Shown here: positions 9,911 through 20,084 of the stretch, piece by piece | Position numbering within the stretch: position 1 is the first letter of the stretch | How the letters are laid out: each line of letters opens with the position of its first letter | Assembly (NCBI RefSeq): GCF_000986865.1 | Contig: NZ_LAVS01000009.1 | Location: 43,677 to 107,676, forward strand | Origin: Rheinheimera mesophila | GTDB lineage: Bacteria > Pseudomonadota > Gammaproteobacteria > Enterobacterales > Alteromonadaceae | DNA length: 64,000 nt | Direction: 5' to 3' | Notes under the pieces: model-generated | Database searches by the model: none | Told to the model about the DNA's origin: nothing | Seen by the model: only the letters and a program-made list of their open reading frames with translations | Translations under genes and position numbers: made by a program

Positions 9911-9936
9911 AAAAACGCCCTGAGAGTCAGGGCGTT
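9911..9936 (-). terminator. Terminator after fumarase
   Basis: A 9-10 bp stem (ACGCCCTGA / TCAGGGCGT, loop of 3) is followed on the minus strand by a run of five T. It lies 12 bases after the fumarase stop and inside the short gap before the S9 peptidase start. Confidence 0.85.
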
Positions 9937-9947
9937 GTTTATTAATT

Positions 9948-11468
9948 TTAGGTATTGGCAAGTTCAGCTATCTTCACTTTCCAAATAGCAGGTCCTTGTT
10001 TATGCACGTTATTTCCCTGACTGTCAACCGCCACAGTCACCGGCATGTCTTGCACCTCAAACTCATAAATCGCTTCCATCCCTAAATCGGCGAAAGCGAC
10101 CACACGGGATTTTTTAATAGCTTTAGAAACTAAATAGGCAGCACCACCGACCGCCATTAAGTACACCGCTTTGTGCTGTTTAATACTATCAACGGTTTTA
10201 TCACCACGTTCAGACTTCCCAATCATGCCTAGTAAGCCGCACTGGCCTAACATCATGTCGGTGAATTTATCCATCCGGGTGGCTGTGGTTGGGCCTGCAG
10301 GACCTACCACTTCTGAACCTACCGCATCGACAGGGCCAACGTAGTAGATAAAACGGTTTTTAAAGTCGACGCCCTCTGGCAGCGCTTCGCCTTTGGCTAA
10401 CATATCAGCAATACGTTTATGCGCTGCGTCACGGCCTGTCAGCATTTTGCCTGACAGCAACACAGTTTCACCCGCTTTCCATTCCAGTACATCAGCAGGA
10501 GTCACAGTATCTAAATTGACGCGGCGCACATTGGTACCCAGCTCCCAGGTCACTTCCGGCCAGTCTTCCAGCTTAGGCGGTGTTAGCACCGCAGGGCCTG
10601 AACCGTCTAAATGGAAATGCACATGACGGGTTGCCGCACAGTTGGGGATCATCACCACAGGTTTTGACGCCGCATGAGTGGCAACAGACTTGATTTTCAC
10701 GTCCACCACTGTGGTTAAGCCACCTAAACCCTGAGCACCAATACCCAGTTTGTTGACTTTGTCGTACAGCTCCAGGCGTAGTTTTTCATCAGCAGTTTCT
10801 GCACCTTTTTCCAGCAGGTCCTGAATATCGACAGGCTCCATTAGCGCTTCTTTAGCCAGCACTGCGGCTTTTTCTGCTGTACCACCAATGCCTATGCCTA
10901 ACATGCCGGGCGGACACCAGCCAGCGCCCATTTTTGGTAAGGTTTCCAGCACCCATTCCACCACTGAATCCGATGGGTTGAGCATCACCATTTTGGTTTT
11001 GTTTTCGCTACCGCCGCCTTTGGCTGCAATCGCCACTTCGACATGGTGCCCTGGGATCATATCGATATGCACCACAGCAGGGGTATTGTCCTGGGTGTTT
11101 TTACGCATCCCAGCAGGGTCGGCTACTATAGAAGCGCGCAGCGGATTGTGTGGGTTCAGGTACGCACGGCGTGTGCCTTCATCCACCATTTGCTGCACAG
11201 TCATATCGGTTTTATCCCATTTGACATCCATACCTATTTTCACAAAACAGGTCACAATGCCGGTGTCCTGACAAATAGGTCTGTTGCCTTCTGCCGACAT
11301 ACGGGAGTTGATCAGAATTTGAGCTATAGCGTCTTTGGCGGCTTGATTTTGTTCTTTGTGATAGGCCTTTTCCAGCGCCTGGACGAAATCCAACGGGTGA
11401 TAAAAAGAGATGTACTGCAGTGCATCTTCGATGCTGTCGATAAAGTCTTGTTGACGAATGACGGTCAT
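9948..11468 (-). CDS. fumA: Class I (iron-sulfur) fumarate hydratase
   Basis: A 506-residue class I fumarase, interconverting fumarate and L-malate in the TCA cycle. It contains the N-terminal alpha domain with CQDTGI (Cys66, a [4Fe-4S] ligand), the second Cys in PNCAATRHVHF, the third in GQCGLLGMIGK, and the C-terminal beta (swivelling) domain with YVGPVDA and GPAGPTTATRMD. Single-chain enzymes of this class run about 500-550 residues, so it is full length. It appears monocistronic, with a strong terminator behind it. Like other [4Fe-4S] dehydratases it is expected to be sensitive to oxygen and superoxide. The symbol fumA is used for the family; fumA and fumB cannot be told apart from sequence alone. 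Confidence 0.95.
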   Translation of the reverse strand: MTVIRQQDFIDSIEDALQYISFYHPLDFVQALEKAYHKEQNQAAKDAIAQILINSRMSAEGNRPICQDTGIVTCFVKIGMDVKWDKTDMTVQQMVDEGTRRAYLNPHNPLRASIVADPAGMRKNTQDNTPAVVHIDMIPGHHVEVAIAAKGGGSENKTKMVMLNPSDSVVEWVLETLPKMGAGWCPPGMLGIGIGGTAEKAAVLAKEALMEPVDIQDLLEKGAETADEKLRLELYDKVNKLGIGAQGLGGLTTVVDVKIKSVATHAASKPVVMIPNCAATRHVHFHLDGSGPAVLTPPKLEDWPEVTWELGTNVRRVNLDTVTPADVLEWKAGETVLLSGKMLTGRDAAHKRIADMLAKGEALPEGVDFKNRFIYYVGPVDAVGSEVVGPAGPTTATRMDKFTDMMLGQCGLLGMIGKSERGDKTVDSIKQHKAVYLMAVGGAAYLVSKAIKKSRVVAFADLGMEAIYEFEVQDMPVTVAVDSQGNNVHKQGPAIWKVKIAELANT

Positions 11469-11646
11469 GTGATCTGTACCCTTCCAAAGTAATGATTAAT
11501 CGGCCCTCAGTCTGCTCTGCACCCAGACCGACGGCTTTTGTTGTATTCATAATGTAGGTTGGGCTGATATCATACAGCGCAACAGATCCAGCGGCTAGTC
11601 AGCAGGCGTATTTTTGCCGGAATTAGCCTGTTTTATGAGACGATGT

Positions 11647-13038
11647 ATGTCACAGTTTTTTAAATTAGATGTTCAGGCAGCCGATCTGCTGCAGTATTTT
11701 GCTGCCGTCGCCGCAGAACCCTGGGCAATGTTGCTTGACTCAGCGGCAAACCATCATATCAATAGTCGTTTTGATATTCTGGTGGCCCGGCCTGTTGCCA
11801 CTCTGGTGTATCAGCATGCCCAGTTAACTCAAACTGAAAATGGCCAACACCAGTGCCTGCAGATGGACCCTTTTGCTGCCTTGCAGCAACTGATCGGCCG
11901 CTATTTTCCGCATAAACCCATACGCTCAGAGGCCCCAGACTTACCTTTTGTCGGTGGCGCGTTGGGTTATTTTGGCTATGACTTAGGTTCTGTGATCGAA
12001 CCTGTGCCGCAAGCCGCAGATGCGGGCGCTTTATTGCCCGATATGGCCATTGGCATTTACCTCTGGGCACTGATTTTAGATAAACAACACAAGCAATTAT
12101 GGTATGTGGATTACCGGGGGAATGCCGCAGAGCACTGGGCAGAGACATCGCAGTTTTTTCACAAAACTGCCCGCCATACCTCCTTTGCGCTGAACTCAGC
12201 ATGGCAAGCTAATATGGACAAGGCCAGCTATTGCCAAAAGTTTGAGCAGATCCAAAACTACCTGAAAAGCGGCGACTGTTATCAGATTAATTTAGCCCAG
12301 CGCTTTGAAGCCAGTTACCACGGCGACGAATGGCAGGCCTACTTAACTTTACGCAGTAAAAATGCTGCACCATTTTCTGCCTTTTTACGCTTGCCCCAAG
12401 GCGCAGTGCTCAGTGTATCGCCGGAGCGCTTTTTACAGCTCAAAGCCGGACAGGTTGAAACTAAACCGATAAAAGGCACCAGACCGCGTTTTGCCGATGC
12501 GCAGCTTGATAAACAAAGCGCCGAAGAGCTGCAGGCCGCCCCCAAAGACAGGGCCGAAAACGTGATGATTGTCGATTTGTTGCGCAACGATTTAGGTAAA
12601 CATTGTGTGCCAGGTACGGTAAAAGTTCCGGCTCTGTTTGCTATTGAATCTTTTCCTGCTGTGCATCATCTGGTCAGCACCGTCACGGGAACCTTAAGCC
12701 CCAATGCCGATGCCAGTGACTTGTTACGCGGCGCTTTTCCGGGGGGGTCCATCACTGGCGCGCCCAAAGTGCGGGCCATGCAAATTATCGCTGAGCTAGA
12801 ACCCAACTGCCGTTCTGTGTACTGTGGTGCGATCGGCTATATCAACAGTCAGGGCGATATGGATACCAACATCGCTATCCGAACTTTAGTGATGACACAA
12901 GGTAAAGTGTATTGCTGGGCTGGTGGTGGCATAGTGGCAGACTCCATGGTCGATGCCGAGTACCAGGAAACCTTCCACAAAGTGAATAAAATCTTGCCTT
13001 TATTGACTCAGGCGACAGTTGTTCATTCAGCGGATTAA
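11647..13038 (+). CDS. pabB: Aminodeoxychorismate synthase component I
   Basis: A chorismate-binding enzyme of about 463 residues that makes 4-amino-4-deoxychorismate for folate synthesis with a PabA glutaminase partner, not seen in this window. Motifs include SVSPERFL, KGTRPR (about residue 276), DLLRNDLGKHC, GSITGAPK (about 367) and WAGGGIVADS. KGTRPR resembles the PabB lysine motif that forms a covalent intermediate, which favours PabB over TrpE. The frame is open from a TTG at 11614, but the ATG at 11647 has GAGA six bases upstream and fits the family N-terminus. The NUDIX gene begins four bases after its stop, so the two form an operon. Confidence 0.92.
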   Translation: MSQFFKLDVQAADLLQYFAAVAAEPWAMLLDSAANHHINSRFDILVARPVATLVYQHAQLTQTENGQHQCLQMDPFAALQQLIGRYFPHKPIRSEAPDLPFVGGALGYFGYDLGSVIEPVPQAADAGALLPDMAIGIYLWALILDKQHKQLWYVDYRGNAAEHWAETSQFFHKTARHTSFALNSAWQANMDKASYCQKFEQIQNYLKSGDCYQINLAQRFEASYHGDEWQAYLTLRSKNAAPFSAFLRLPQGAVLSVSPERFLQLKAGQVETKPIKGTRPRFADAQLDKQSAEELQAAPKDRAENVMIVDLLRNDLGKHCVPGTVKVPALFAIESFPAVHHLVSTVTGTLSPNADASDLLRGAFPGGSITGAPKVRAMQIIAELEPNCRSVYCGAIGYINSQGDMDTNIAIRTLVMTQGKVYCWAGGGIVADSMVDAEYQETFHKVNKILPLLTQATVVHSAD

Positions 13039-13042
13039 TCAA

Positions 13043-13627
13043 ATGAACCGGCAGCAGTTTCTGCAGAGTTTTATACTTCAACCCGCCAGACCGGCTGCGT
13101 TATTGCAAATAAAACAAAGTAAAGCTGCCGCTGTTCTGATTGTGCTGCGGGACTATCAGGGAGAGCTGCAGCTACTGCTAACCAAACGTAGTTCTGAGTT
13201 GCGCCATCACCCTGGCCAGATCAGTTTTCCCGGTGGCAAAATTGAAGCGCATGAGCAAAGCCATCAGGCCGCACTGCGGGAAACCTTTGAAGAAACCGGT
13301 ATTGCACCAGAGCAACTGGACCTGATTGGACAATTGCCAGGCTATGCCACAGGCACAGGCTTTTTCATTCAGCCCTGGATTGCTCTTTTGACCTGTGACG
13401 TTGAACTGAAGCTGCAATCCTCTGAAGTAGAATCTGCCTTTTGGCTTCCTTTGTCTTTTGTAATAGATCCACAAAATACCCACAGTGAACATTTTGCCAT
13501 GCATGGCCAGTCGCACTTGGTTCACTTTATCCCCTATGGCCCTCATCTGATCTGGGGGGCAACGGCAGCCATCCTTTATTCTTTAAAGCAACAACTGGTT
13601 TTTCACCAGTCCCCCCAGTCGCTGTAA
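13043..13627 (+). CDS. nudL: NUDIX CoA pyrophosphatase
   Basis: A 194-residue NUDIX hydrolase. The box GX5EX7REUXEEXGU is complete: Gly65, Glu71, Arg79-Glu80, Glu83-Glu84, Gly86. It is preceded by LLTKRSSELRHHPGQISFPGG, the characteristic NudL/YeaB motif of coenzyme A pyrophosphatases. It is expected to cleave CoA to phosphopantetheine and 3',5'-ADP. The ATG at 13043 is preferred over an upstream TTG at 13019 that lies inside pabB. In E. coli, nudL is also found beside pabB and sdaA, so this trio is a conserved neighbourhood. Confidence 0.9.
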   Translation: MNRQQFLQSFILQPARPAALLQIKQSKAAAVLIVLRDYQGELQLLLTKRSSELRHHPGQISFPGGKIEAHEQSHQAALRETFEETGIAPEQLDLIGQLPGYATGTGFFIQPWIALLTCDVELKLQSSEVESAFWLPLSFVIDPQNTHSEHFAMHGQSHLVHFIPYGPHLIWGATAAILYSLKQQLVFHQSPQSL

Positions 13628-13691
13628 CTAAATCAGCACAGCACCGTACAGAGTTTCTGCTGTAATAAGCACCGACCAGTTACCAGGTGAG

Positions 13692-13720
13692 TTACGAAAT
13701 CAATCGGCTTCCGTTAGAAT
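13692..13720 (+). promoter_or_regulatory. Candidate promoter for sdaA
   Basis: TTACGA at 13692-13697 and TAGAAT at 13715-13720 are separated by 17 bases, about 36 bases before the sdaA start. The -35 is weak and the -10 is good. This is a pattern match only. Confidence 0.35.
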
Positions 13721-13755
13721 GGCGCCCAATTCTTATAACGAAAAGTAGGATCCGA

Positions 13756-15135
13756 ATGATTATTAGTGCTTTTGATATGTTCAGCATTGGTATTGGCCCA
13801 TCCAGTTCTCATACCGTAGGCCCAATGCGTGCTGCGAAAAAATTCTGTGAAAATCTGCAAGCTGCGGGTTTATTCGAGCAAGTGACCAGCGTGAAAGCTG
13901 AGCTGTTTGGTTCCTTAGGTCAAACCGGTATTGGTCATGGTACGGGCAAAGCAGTGATTTTAGGTTTATCAGGTTTTTTACCGGAAGATATTAACCCTGA
14001 TGCCATACCTGCACTGTTAAAAACAGTGGATGAAAGCCAACAAATTCTGCTGGATCAAAAACATTACGTCTCGTTCCCACGCGAAGGCGCCATCGTCTTT
14101 CACCGTCGTAAAACCTTAAAAGAGCATTCCAACGGCATGGAACTAATTGCGTATGCCGGTCATGAGGTGATATTCAGCGAAATTTATTTCTCTATTGGTG
14201 GTGGTTTTATTGTCAAAGCTGAAGATTTTGCCAAAGAAAAAGAAGCCGCCAGTCAGTTTGCCGCCAATAATCCACCACCTTTCCCGTTTGAAAGCGGCGC
14301 CGAGCTGATGAAACTCTGTAAAGAAAACGGTTTATCCATCGCAGGTTTGATGATGGAAAACGAGAAAGTGCTGCGCAGTGAACAACAAATTCAGGACGAG
14401 CTGGGTAAAATCTGGCAAACCATGTACGACTGCGTACAACGGGGTATTCGTACTGAGGGCATTTTACCTGGTGGTTTAAAAGTAAAACGCCGCGCCCCTG
14501 CCCTGCATAAACGTTTAATGGCAGAAAAAAGCGCAGATCCTCTGCAGGTGATGGATTGGGTCAACTTATTTGCCCTGGCAGTCAATGAAGAAAACGCCGC
14601 TGGTGGCCGTGTCGTCACAGCTCCAACCAATGGGGCAGCCGGTATTATTCCGGCCGTGCTGATGTATTACGACAAATACATTCAACCTGTCACCGCGGAT
14701 ATCTATTGCCGTTACCTGCTCACAGCGGCCGCTATTGGTATTTTGTATAAGAAGAATGCTTCTATCTCTGGTGCTGAGGTAGGTTGTCAGGGCGAAGTGG
14801 GTGTCGCCTGCTCTATGGCAGCAGGTGCTCTAACTGAAATTCTGGGCGGTTCTGTTGATCATGTCGAAAACGCCGCTGAAATCGGTATGGAGCATAACTT
14901 AGGTTTAACCTGCGATCCTGTTGGCGGTTTAGTCCAGGTGCCTTGTATTGAACGTAACGCCATGGGTGCGATTAAAGCCATCAACGCTTCACGTTTAGCT
15001 TTGCGTGGCACCGGCGAACACAAGGTGACTTTGGATAAAGTGATTAAAACCATGTGGGACACAGGCCGCGATATGCAGAGCAAATACAAAGAAACGTCGC
15101 GTGGTGGGTTAGCCGTTAACATCATCGAATGCTAA
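13756..15135 (+). CDS. sdaA: L-serine ammonia-lyase (iron-sulfur type)
   Basis: A 460-residue single-chain L-serine dehydratase, converting L-serine to pyruvate and ammonia with a [4Fe-4S] cluster. The N-terminal beta domain starts with [22 protein letters not shown], the family hallmark. The alpha domain contains the conserved cysteines in [36 protein letters not shown] and the C-terminal [16 protein letters not shown]. The frame reads from 13687, but the ATG at 13756 is right at the family N-terminus and has AGGA upstream; E. coli SdaA is 454 residues. A strong bidirectional terminator follows. It lies directly downstream of pabB-nudL but probably has its own promoter. Confidence 0.95.
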   Translation: MIISAFDMFSIGIGPSSSHTVGPMRAAKKFCENLQAAGLFEQVTSVKAELFGSLGQTGIGHGTGKAVILGLSGFLPEDINPDAIPALLKTVDESQQILLDQKHYVSFPREGAIVFHRRKTLKEHSNGMELIAYAGHEVIFSEIYFSIGGGFIVKAEDFAKEKEAASQFAANNPPPFPFESGAELMKLCKENGLSIAGLMMENEKVLRSEQQIQDELGKIWQTMYDCVQRGIRTEGILPGGLKVKRRAPALHKRLMAEKSADPLQVMDWVNLFALAVNEENAAGGRVVTAPTNGAAGIIPAVLMYYDKYIQPVTADIYCRYLLTAAAIGILYKKNASISGAEVGCQGEVGVACSMAAGALTEILGGSVDHVENAAEIGMEHNLGLTCDPVGGLVQVPCIERNAMGAIKAINASRLALRGTGEHKVTLDKVIKTMWDTGRDMQSKYKETSRGGLAVNIIEC

Positions 15136-15142
15136 ATCCCCT

Positions 15143-15155
15143 GCGTCCTTGACGC
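15143..15155. repeat. Small hairpin GCGTC-CTT-GACGC
   Basis: A perfect 5-bp hairpin just after sdaA whose loop-proximal sequence (TCCTTGA) recurs in a second hairpin at 40755-40770. Both sit upstream of an AAACCGCC-type terminator. It could be the remains of an intergenic repeat; evidence is slight. Confidence 0.25.
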
Positions 15156-15203
15156 TGCAGCTTCGTTGGCTACGTGCCCTCGCCCCGTTGCAACATCAAT
15201 GTC

Positions 15204-15237
15204 CATAAAAAAACCGCCTTCCGGCGGTTTTTTTATG
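15204..15237. terminator. Bidirectional terminator between sdaA and the RND pump
   Basis: A long perfect stem (CATAAAAAAACCGCC / GGCGGTTTTTTTATG, loop TTCC) with A- and T-runs on both sides sits between convergent sdaA and the RND permease gene. It can terminate transcription from both directions. Confidence 0.92.
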
Positions 15238-15247
15238 CTGCGTTCTA

Positions 15248-18200
15248 TTATTTCTGCAGCGGCAACTCATCTACCGGATAGGTTGTTTCTTCTACTTTTT
15301 TGCTTTTAAACATACCCAAAAAGTCATCCAGAATCACATACAAAGCGGGGATCAACAGCAAAGTGATCACCGTGGCAAATAAAATACCGTAGGCCAGTGA
15401 CACCGCCATTGGCACTACAATTTGCGCTTGTAAGCTTTTTTCCAGCACTATAGGCGCCAAACCTAAGAAAGTGGTCAGGGAGGTCAGCATAATAGGCCGG
15501 AAGCGGCGGGTACCGGCACCTATCACAGCGTCTTTTAATGGCATGCCACTGCGGCGCGACTCATTGACAAAATCCACCATCACCAATGAATCATTCACCA
15601 CAACGCCAGCCAATGCAATCAAACCAAATAAGGACATAATGCTGACACTCAAACCCAGCATCATATGGCCTAAAATGGCGCCGATTAAACCAAAAGGGAT
15701 CACGGACATAATAATCAGTGGCTGCGTATAGGATTTCAGTGGTATCGCCAAGAGCGCATAAATCACAAACAGAGCCAACAGGAATCCCAAAGCTAAGTCG
15801 GTCATCGCATCTGCTTCTTCCAGACTGGCCCCTTCCAGCGCTGTTTCAATACCGTATTTTTGCGCAAGCTGCGGCAGTACTTTTTCCTGCAACTCTTTGG
15901 TGATCTTCATCGGCTCAGCCAAAGCTTTATCCACTGAAGCGCTGATAGTGACAGAACGTTCGCCGTCTACCCTGTTGATGGCTGAATAACTCGGTTGCGC
16001 TGTGTACTCAGCCACCTGGGAAAATGGCACTTCAGCACCAGAGGCAGTACGAATTTTCATATTCTCCAGATTGCCGACAGAACGACGCTCTTCTTTTGGA
16101 TAACGCACCATCACTTTGACTTCCTCGCCATCGCGCTGGATACGTTGTGCTTCGGCGCCATAAAAACCTTGTCGTACTTGTGTGGCTAAATCCGACAAGC
16201 TGATCCCCAAAGCTTCGGCCTGAGGTTTGATTTTCAGCACTATTTCATCATTACCCCCACTGATACTGTCTTCGATGTCATAAACGCCCTGATAAGCGCT
16301 CATCGCAGTTTTCAGCTCTTCGGTGGCTAACCTTAACTGCTCCAGCTCTTTGCTTTTTAACTGAAATGAAATATCGCCGCCGCCACCGCCGCTGGTAGAG
16401 GAGAAAATCTGCAGTGTTTTTACCCCTGCGATTTCCGGAATTTGTTCGCGCCATAATCGGACAAACTCATTGGCATCGATGTCACGTCCCTCACTTTTCT
16501 CCAGCTCAATCACAAGTTCACCGCGAGTGTCAGATTCGGTAAAAGTTAACCGATGTTTTACCAGGCCCTCTTCGCCTTTGGCGATAATCTGCTCATTGGT
16601 TTTCACCAAAGCGGCTTCCAACTGCCGCATAGCCTGCACTGTCGCCTGACCAGAGGATCCCTCCATCATAGTTAAATTGGCGTTAATAAAGTCACTCGGA
16701 ATATTAGGGAAAAACACCCAGCGCACATGACCGCCGGCCATTAACCCTATCATCAGCACCATCATGGCAAAAAAGCTGGTTGCTGTGATGTAGCGATACT
16801 CGATGCACCAGGCAATCGCTCTTTGGTAACGACCATAAACAAAACGGTCCGTCGCACCTGATACTTTTGTCCGCACCCATTTCAAGCCATTGCTGCAAGA
16901 GCGGCCTGCGCTATAAAACAAGCCATTGCGCTCTGGATCCCAGGGTTTACTGTCCATCGCAATTAAGTGCGCAGGCAAAATAAACTTGGATTCAACCATG
17001 GAGAACATCAAACATAAAATTACCACCCAGGCAATAGACTCCCAGATAGGCCCCTGGGGGCCCCCCACCATCAGCATAGGAATAAAAGCCGCTATGGTGG
17101 TCAGCACGCCAAAGGTAGCAGGCATAGCGACGCGCTGCGCGCCCCGGATCACGGTTTCAGCCGACTTGCCGTACTTCTCAATTTCGGTGTAGGCGCTCTC
17201 TCCTATGATGATGGCGTCGTCCACCAGTATCCCCAGCACCAGAATAAAACCAAACAGGCTGATCATATTGATCGACACATCAAACATCGACAACGGCATC
17301 AGCGCTATGGTACCAAGAAAACACACCGGAATTCCCACCATCACCCAAAAAGCGACACGGAATTCTAAAAACAAGGTCAGACTGATTAGGACCAGTAACG
17401 CCCCCATCAGCATATTGTCCGTCATCAGATCCAGCCGACCTTGCAGGTAATAACTCGAATCGCCCCAGTAATCAATGTTCATACTGTCGGGTAAATCAGC
17501 TTTTTTCTTCTGGACGTAGTCTTTCACTGCAGCCGCAATTTTCAGGGTATTGTCTTCGCCCACCGCATCTACTTTGATAGAGACCGACGGCTTACCGTTG
17601 AACGTGGAAAAAGACTCCATTTCGACAAAGCCATCATTAACTCTGGCGATATCCCCTAACAGCAGTCGGGTACCGTCCGCTCTATTGATCAGCACTATGT
17701 CGGCAAAGTCCTGCTGACGATAAGCCTGACCTTTAGCTCGCAGTAAAATGTTACCGTTATCGGCTTTAATGGACCCACCCGGTAAATCGACTGAGCTGCC
17801 TCGCACTGCACTGACAATCTGGTTAAAGGTAAGACCGTATTCACGCAACTTGTGCTCGGATACTTCAATAGAGACTTCGTAATCCAAAGCGCCCACTACT
17901 TCAACTTTGCTGACACCTGGTAGCTTCTTCAGCTCGTCACGAACATCTTTGGCAAACTCTTTTAAGCCACGTTGGTCCGTATCGCCATAGACGGACAACC
18001 ACAACACATTGCTTTGAAACTTGGTGTGATAAATCACCGGACGTTCGGTTTGCTCCGGAAAAGACGAGATGGAGTCCACCTGCATCTTAATTTCGTTCAT
18101 CACTTCCTGAATATCGTAACCAGATTTAATTTCCACATTGACTGTGGCTAAGCCTTCGACTGCGTTAGAGCGGATTTTTTTAATGCCATTAAGACTTCGT

Positions 18201-18436
18201 AATGATTCCTCAATTTTATCGACTATGCCCTCTTCCACCTCCTGGGGGGCTGCGCCTAAATAAGGCACCCGAATAGTCACCTGCTCTAACTGAATTTCAG
18301 GAAAGGTCTGTTTTTTAATAGTGAATACACTGACCATACCTGCCAGTAATAAAATAACCATTAACAGGTTTGATGCCACGCTGTTGCGGGCAAACCAGGC
18401 TAACCAGCCTTTGTGCGTTTGATCCAGCGGCTGCAT
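15248..18436 (-). CDS. RND family efflux permease
   Basis: A 1062-residue inner-membrane RND transporter of the AcrB/HAE1 type. It has a first helix after the cytoplasmic N-terminus (about 22-40), a large periplasmic loop beginning with VTIRVPYLGAAPQEVEEGI, a block of helices with the proton-relay motif GILVDDAIIIGE, a second large periplasmic loop, and the final helix block with GLIALAGVVVNDSLVMVDF. It is expected to export substrates by proton antiport through the adaptor encoded just upstream and an outer-membrane channel not in the window. Its start overlaps the adaptor stop (ATGA), showing translational coupling. Substrate cannot be told; divergent members of this group transport varied compounds. 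Confidence 0.93.
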   Translation of the reverse strand: MQPLDQTHKGWLAWFARNSVASNLLMVILLLAGMVSVFTIKKQTFPEIQLEQVTIRVPYLGAAPQEVEEGIVDKIEESLRSLNGIKKIRSNAVEGLATVNVEIKSGYDIQEVMNEIKMQVDSISSFPEQTERPVIYHTKFQSNVLWLSVYGDTDQRGLKEFAKDVRDELKKLPGVSKVEVVGALDYEVSIEVSEHKLREYGLTFNQIVSAVRGSSVDLPGGSIKADNGNILLRAKGQAYRQQDFADIVLINRADGTRLLLGDIARVNDGFVEMESFSTFNGKPSVSIKVDAVGEDNTLKIAAAVKDYVQKKKADLPDSMNIDYWGDSSYYLQGRLDLMTDNMLMGALLVLISLTLFLEFRVAFWVMVGIPVCFLGTIALMPLSMFDVSINMISLFGFILVLGILVDDAIIIGESAYTEIEKYGKSAETVIRGAQRVAMPATFGVLTTIAAFIPMLMVGGPQGPIWESIAWVVILCLMFSMVESKFILPAHLIAMDSKPWDPERNGLFYSAGRSCSNGLKWVRTKVSGATDRFVYGRYQRAIAWCIEYRYITATSFFAMMVLMIGLMAGGHVRWVFFPNIPSDFINANLTMMEGSSGQATVQAMRQLEAALVKTNEQIIAKGEEGLVKHRLTFTESDTRGELVIELEKSEGRDIDANEFVRLWREQIPEIAGVKTLQIFSSTSGGGGGDISFQLKSKELEQLRLATEELKTAMSAYQGVYDIEDSISGGNDEIVLKIKPQAEALGISLSDLATQVRQGFYGAEAQRIQRDGEEVKVMVRYPKEERRSVGNLENMKIRTASGAEVPFSQVAEYTAQPSYSAINRVDGERSVTISASVDKALAEPMKITKELQEKVLPQLAQKYGIETALEGASLEEADAMTDLALGFLLALFVIYALLAIPLKSYTQPLIIMSVIPFGLIGAILGHMMLGLSVSIMSLFGLIALAGVVVNDSLVMVDFVNESRRSGMPLKDAVIGAGTRRFRPIMLTSLTTFLGLAPIVLEKSLQAQIVVPMAVSLAYGILFATVITLLLIPALYVILDDFLGMFKSKKVEETTYPVDELPLQK

Positions 18437-19656
18437 CAGCGTTTTTCTCCATTTTCAGTCGCCGCTATGGCGGTTTTTTCCTGTTCGACATCATCCAAAA
18501 CAGGATCAACCGAAGTGCGCAGCGCCATACCTTCCAAAGGATTTGCAATGGCTGTTAAAACCAAATGCTCCCCTGTGTCTAAACCCGAGCTGATATACGC
18601 GTATTCTTCATCCATACGCTGCACTGTGACTGAGCGGATATGTAGCTTGTTGTCTTTACTCATGGTGAGGACTTTGTGGTCAGGCTTTAATAAATGCCGT
18701 TCCACCAACACCAGATTGTCCGCTGTCTTGCCATCAATACGGGCTTTGACAAAACGACCAAAACGTAGCGGCGCCTGACCATCTGACTTTAATCGATAGG
18801 GATCTTTCACTTCCGCTACGGCATAAATAACCCGGTTTTCATCATCCAGCATGCCCTCAGTGCGCACCAGTCTGGCCTGCCAGTTCAGTTGCTGTCCGGC
18901 CACCTCGGCCGACAACAATACTTCTGGCTGTTGCTGTTCTGAGGCTGTAAAACCGGGCATATTTAAATAACCCACATCGTTATCTGACAATGGCAGACGC
19001 ACTTCCGCTACATCAGTGCCATAGATGGTGCCCAGATTAAAACCACGACTGATGAACTGACCAATATTGGCGTTTTTCAGCTTGACGATGCCATCGTAGG
19101 GAGCTCGTATTTCAGTACGGATCAAATTACGGCGGGCATTCTCAAGCTCAGCTTCAGCGGAGCGGACATTGGCCAGCTCCTGCGCCAACTGCGGACGACG
19201 CAAACCTAATTCCGGCGCCTTACCTGCGCTGAACTCACTCCACTCTTTAGCGGCTACTTTGCCCCGGGCTTTTTCCTCTTCTAACAACGCCTGAGCCCTT
19301 GCCAGATTGGCTTCTGCCAATTTGACTGCCGTTTGATAGTCGTATTGCTCCACCTGGATCAATAAGTCTCCAGCCCGAAAAAAACCACCTTCAATAAAAT
19401 TGTCGGCCACTTTAACAATCACACCGTTGACTTCAGAGGTCAGGCTGGTGATGACCTTAGGTTGTACCGACCCCTGCGACCAGACCTGATAGGTCAGGTT
19501 TTGTCGGCTGACAGGTTTAACTTCAACAAATAAATCTTTACGTGTTTCTTTTTTTTGCTCTGGTGGTTTTTTTCCTGCCACCAGTGCTGCCGCTATAGCT
19601 ACAGCACCCAGCACAATTATTACGGGAACCCCAGCTTTTACCCACTTGCCTGCCAT
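18436..19656 (-). CDS. RND efflux periplasmic adaptor subunit
   Basis: A membrane-fusion protein of about 406 residues that links the RND permease to an outer-membrane channel. It has an N-terminal signal anchor (about residues 8-28), a barrel-sandwich/lipoyl half, a helical hairpin (AEANLARAQALLEEEKARG to ANVRSAEAELENARRNLI), the second lipoyl half (IRAPYDGIVKLKNANIGQFI) and C-terminal beta-barrel domains. The frame is open to 19752, but the ATG at 19656 has AGGA upstream and begins the membrane anchor directly. It forms a two-gene operon with the permease (4-base overlap). Confidence 0.92.
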   Translation of the reverse strand: MAGKWVKAGVPVIIVLGAVAIAAALVAGKKPPEQKKETRKDLFVEVKPVSRQNLTYQVWSQGSVQPKVITSLTSEVNGVIVKVADNFIEGGFFRAGDLLIQVEQYDYQTAVKLAEANLARAQALLEEEKARGKVAAKEWSEFSAGKAPELGLRRPQLAQELANVRSAEAELENARRNLIRTEIRAPYDGIVKLKNANIGQFISRGFNLGTIYGTDVAEVRLPLSDNDVGYLNMPGFTASEQQQPEVLLSAEVAGQQLNWQARLVRTEGMLDDENRVIYAVAEVKDPYRLKSDGQAPLRFGRFVKARIDGKTADNLVLVERHLLKPDHKVLTMSKDNKLHIRSVTVQRMDEEYAYISSGLDTGEHLVLTAIANPLEGMALRTSVDPVLDDVEQEKTAIAATENGEKR

Positions 19657-20084
19657 TTTTAGTCCTTTCGTCACACTAGATGTTGCCGATATTTTACCTT
19701 CCTGTACGCCGGAACTGCAGGTACAGATGTTAAGGTTTTTATTCGACGTCACGACCGGCGTCGGACCTACCAGGTGTTTCCTTTAGGTCTATCTAAGGTC
19801 ATGCCTTAATCCACAAGCCTTGCAGAGGGACCGGGCCTTTGTGAGCAAATTTTCGCCGACCATACAGTGTGAAGTTCCGACATATTTGGTTACAACTTCA
19901 GTCGGGCTGTTACAGGTAAATAGCTAATTAATCTATAGCCATTCCAGAAAGTTCTTTTGGGGACTCTGTTCGCTTGGTTATGGTGGATCTGACCGAAGTC
20001 TGGTTGTTTTTCATACATCGTATTGTCATGACCAGGCAATACAGTATGGTTTTCTACCCACAGTAATTCAGGAAGGAAGCGGCT
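19657..20084. other. Divergent intergenic region, no gene seen
   Basis: A 428-base gap between the minus-strand RND operon and the plus-strand CBM48 gene. It should hold both promoters, but I cannot point to a convincing -35/-10 pair. There is no ORF with a good ribosome binding site, no clear terminator and no RNA gene that I recognise. Confidence 0.5.

Noticed and set aside
11759..12202. 147-residue minus-strand ORF inside pabB
   Set aside because: pabB is clearly coding in this region with family motifs. The antisense ORF has no family features.
19470..19500. Palindrome ACCTGATAGGTCAGGT in the RND adaptor gene, considered as a FadR-like site
   Set aside because: It lies deep in the coding region, lacks the GGTC-N-GACC spacing and has no promoter context.
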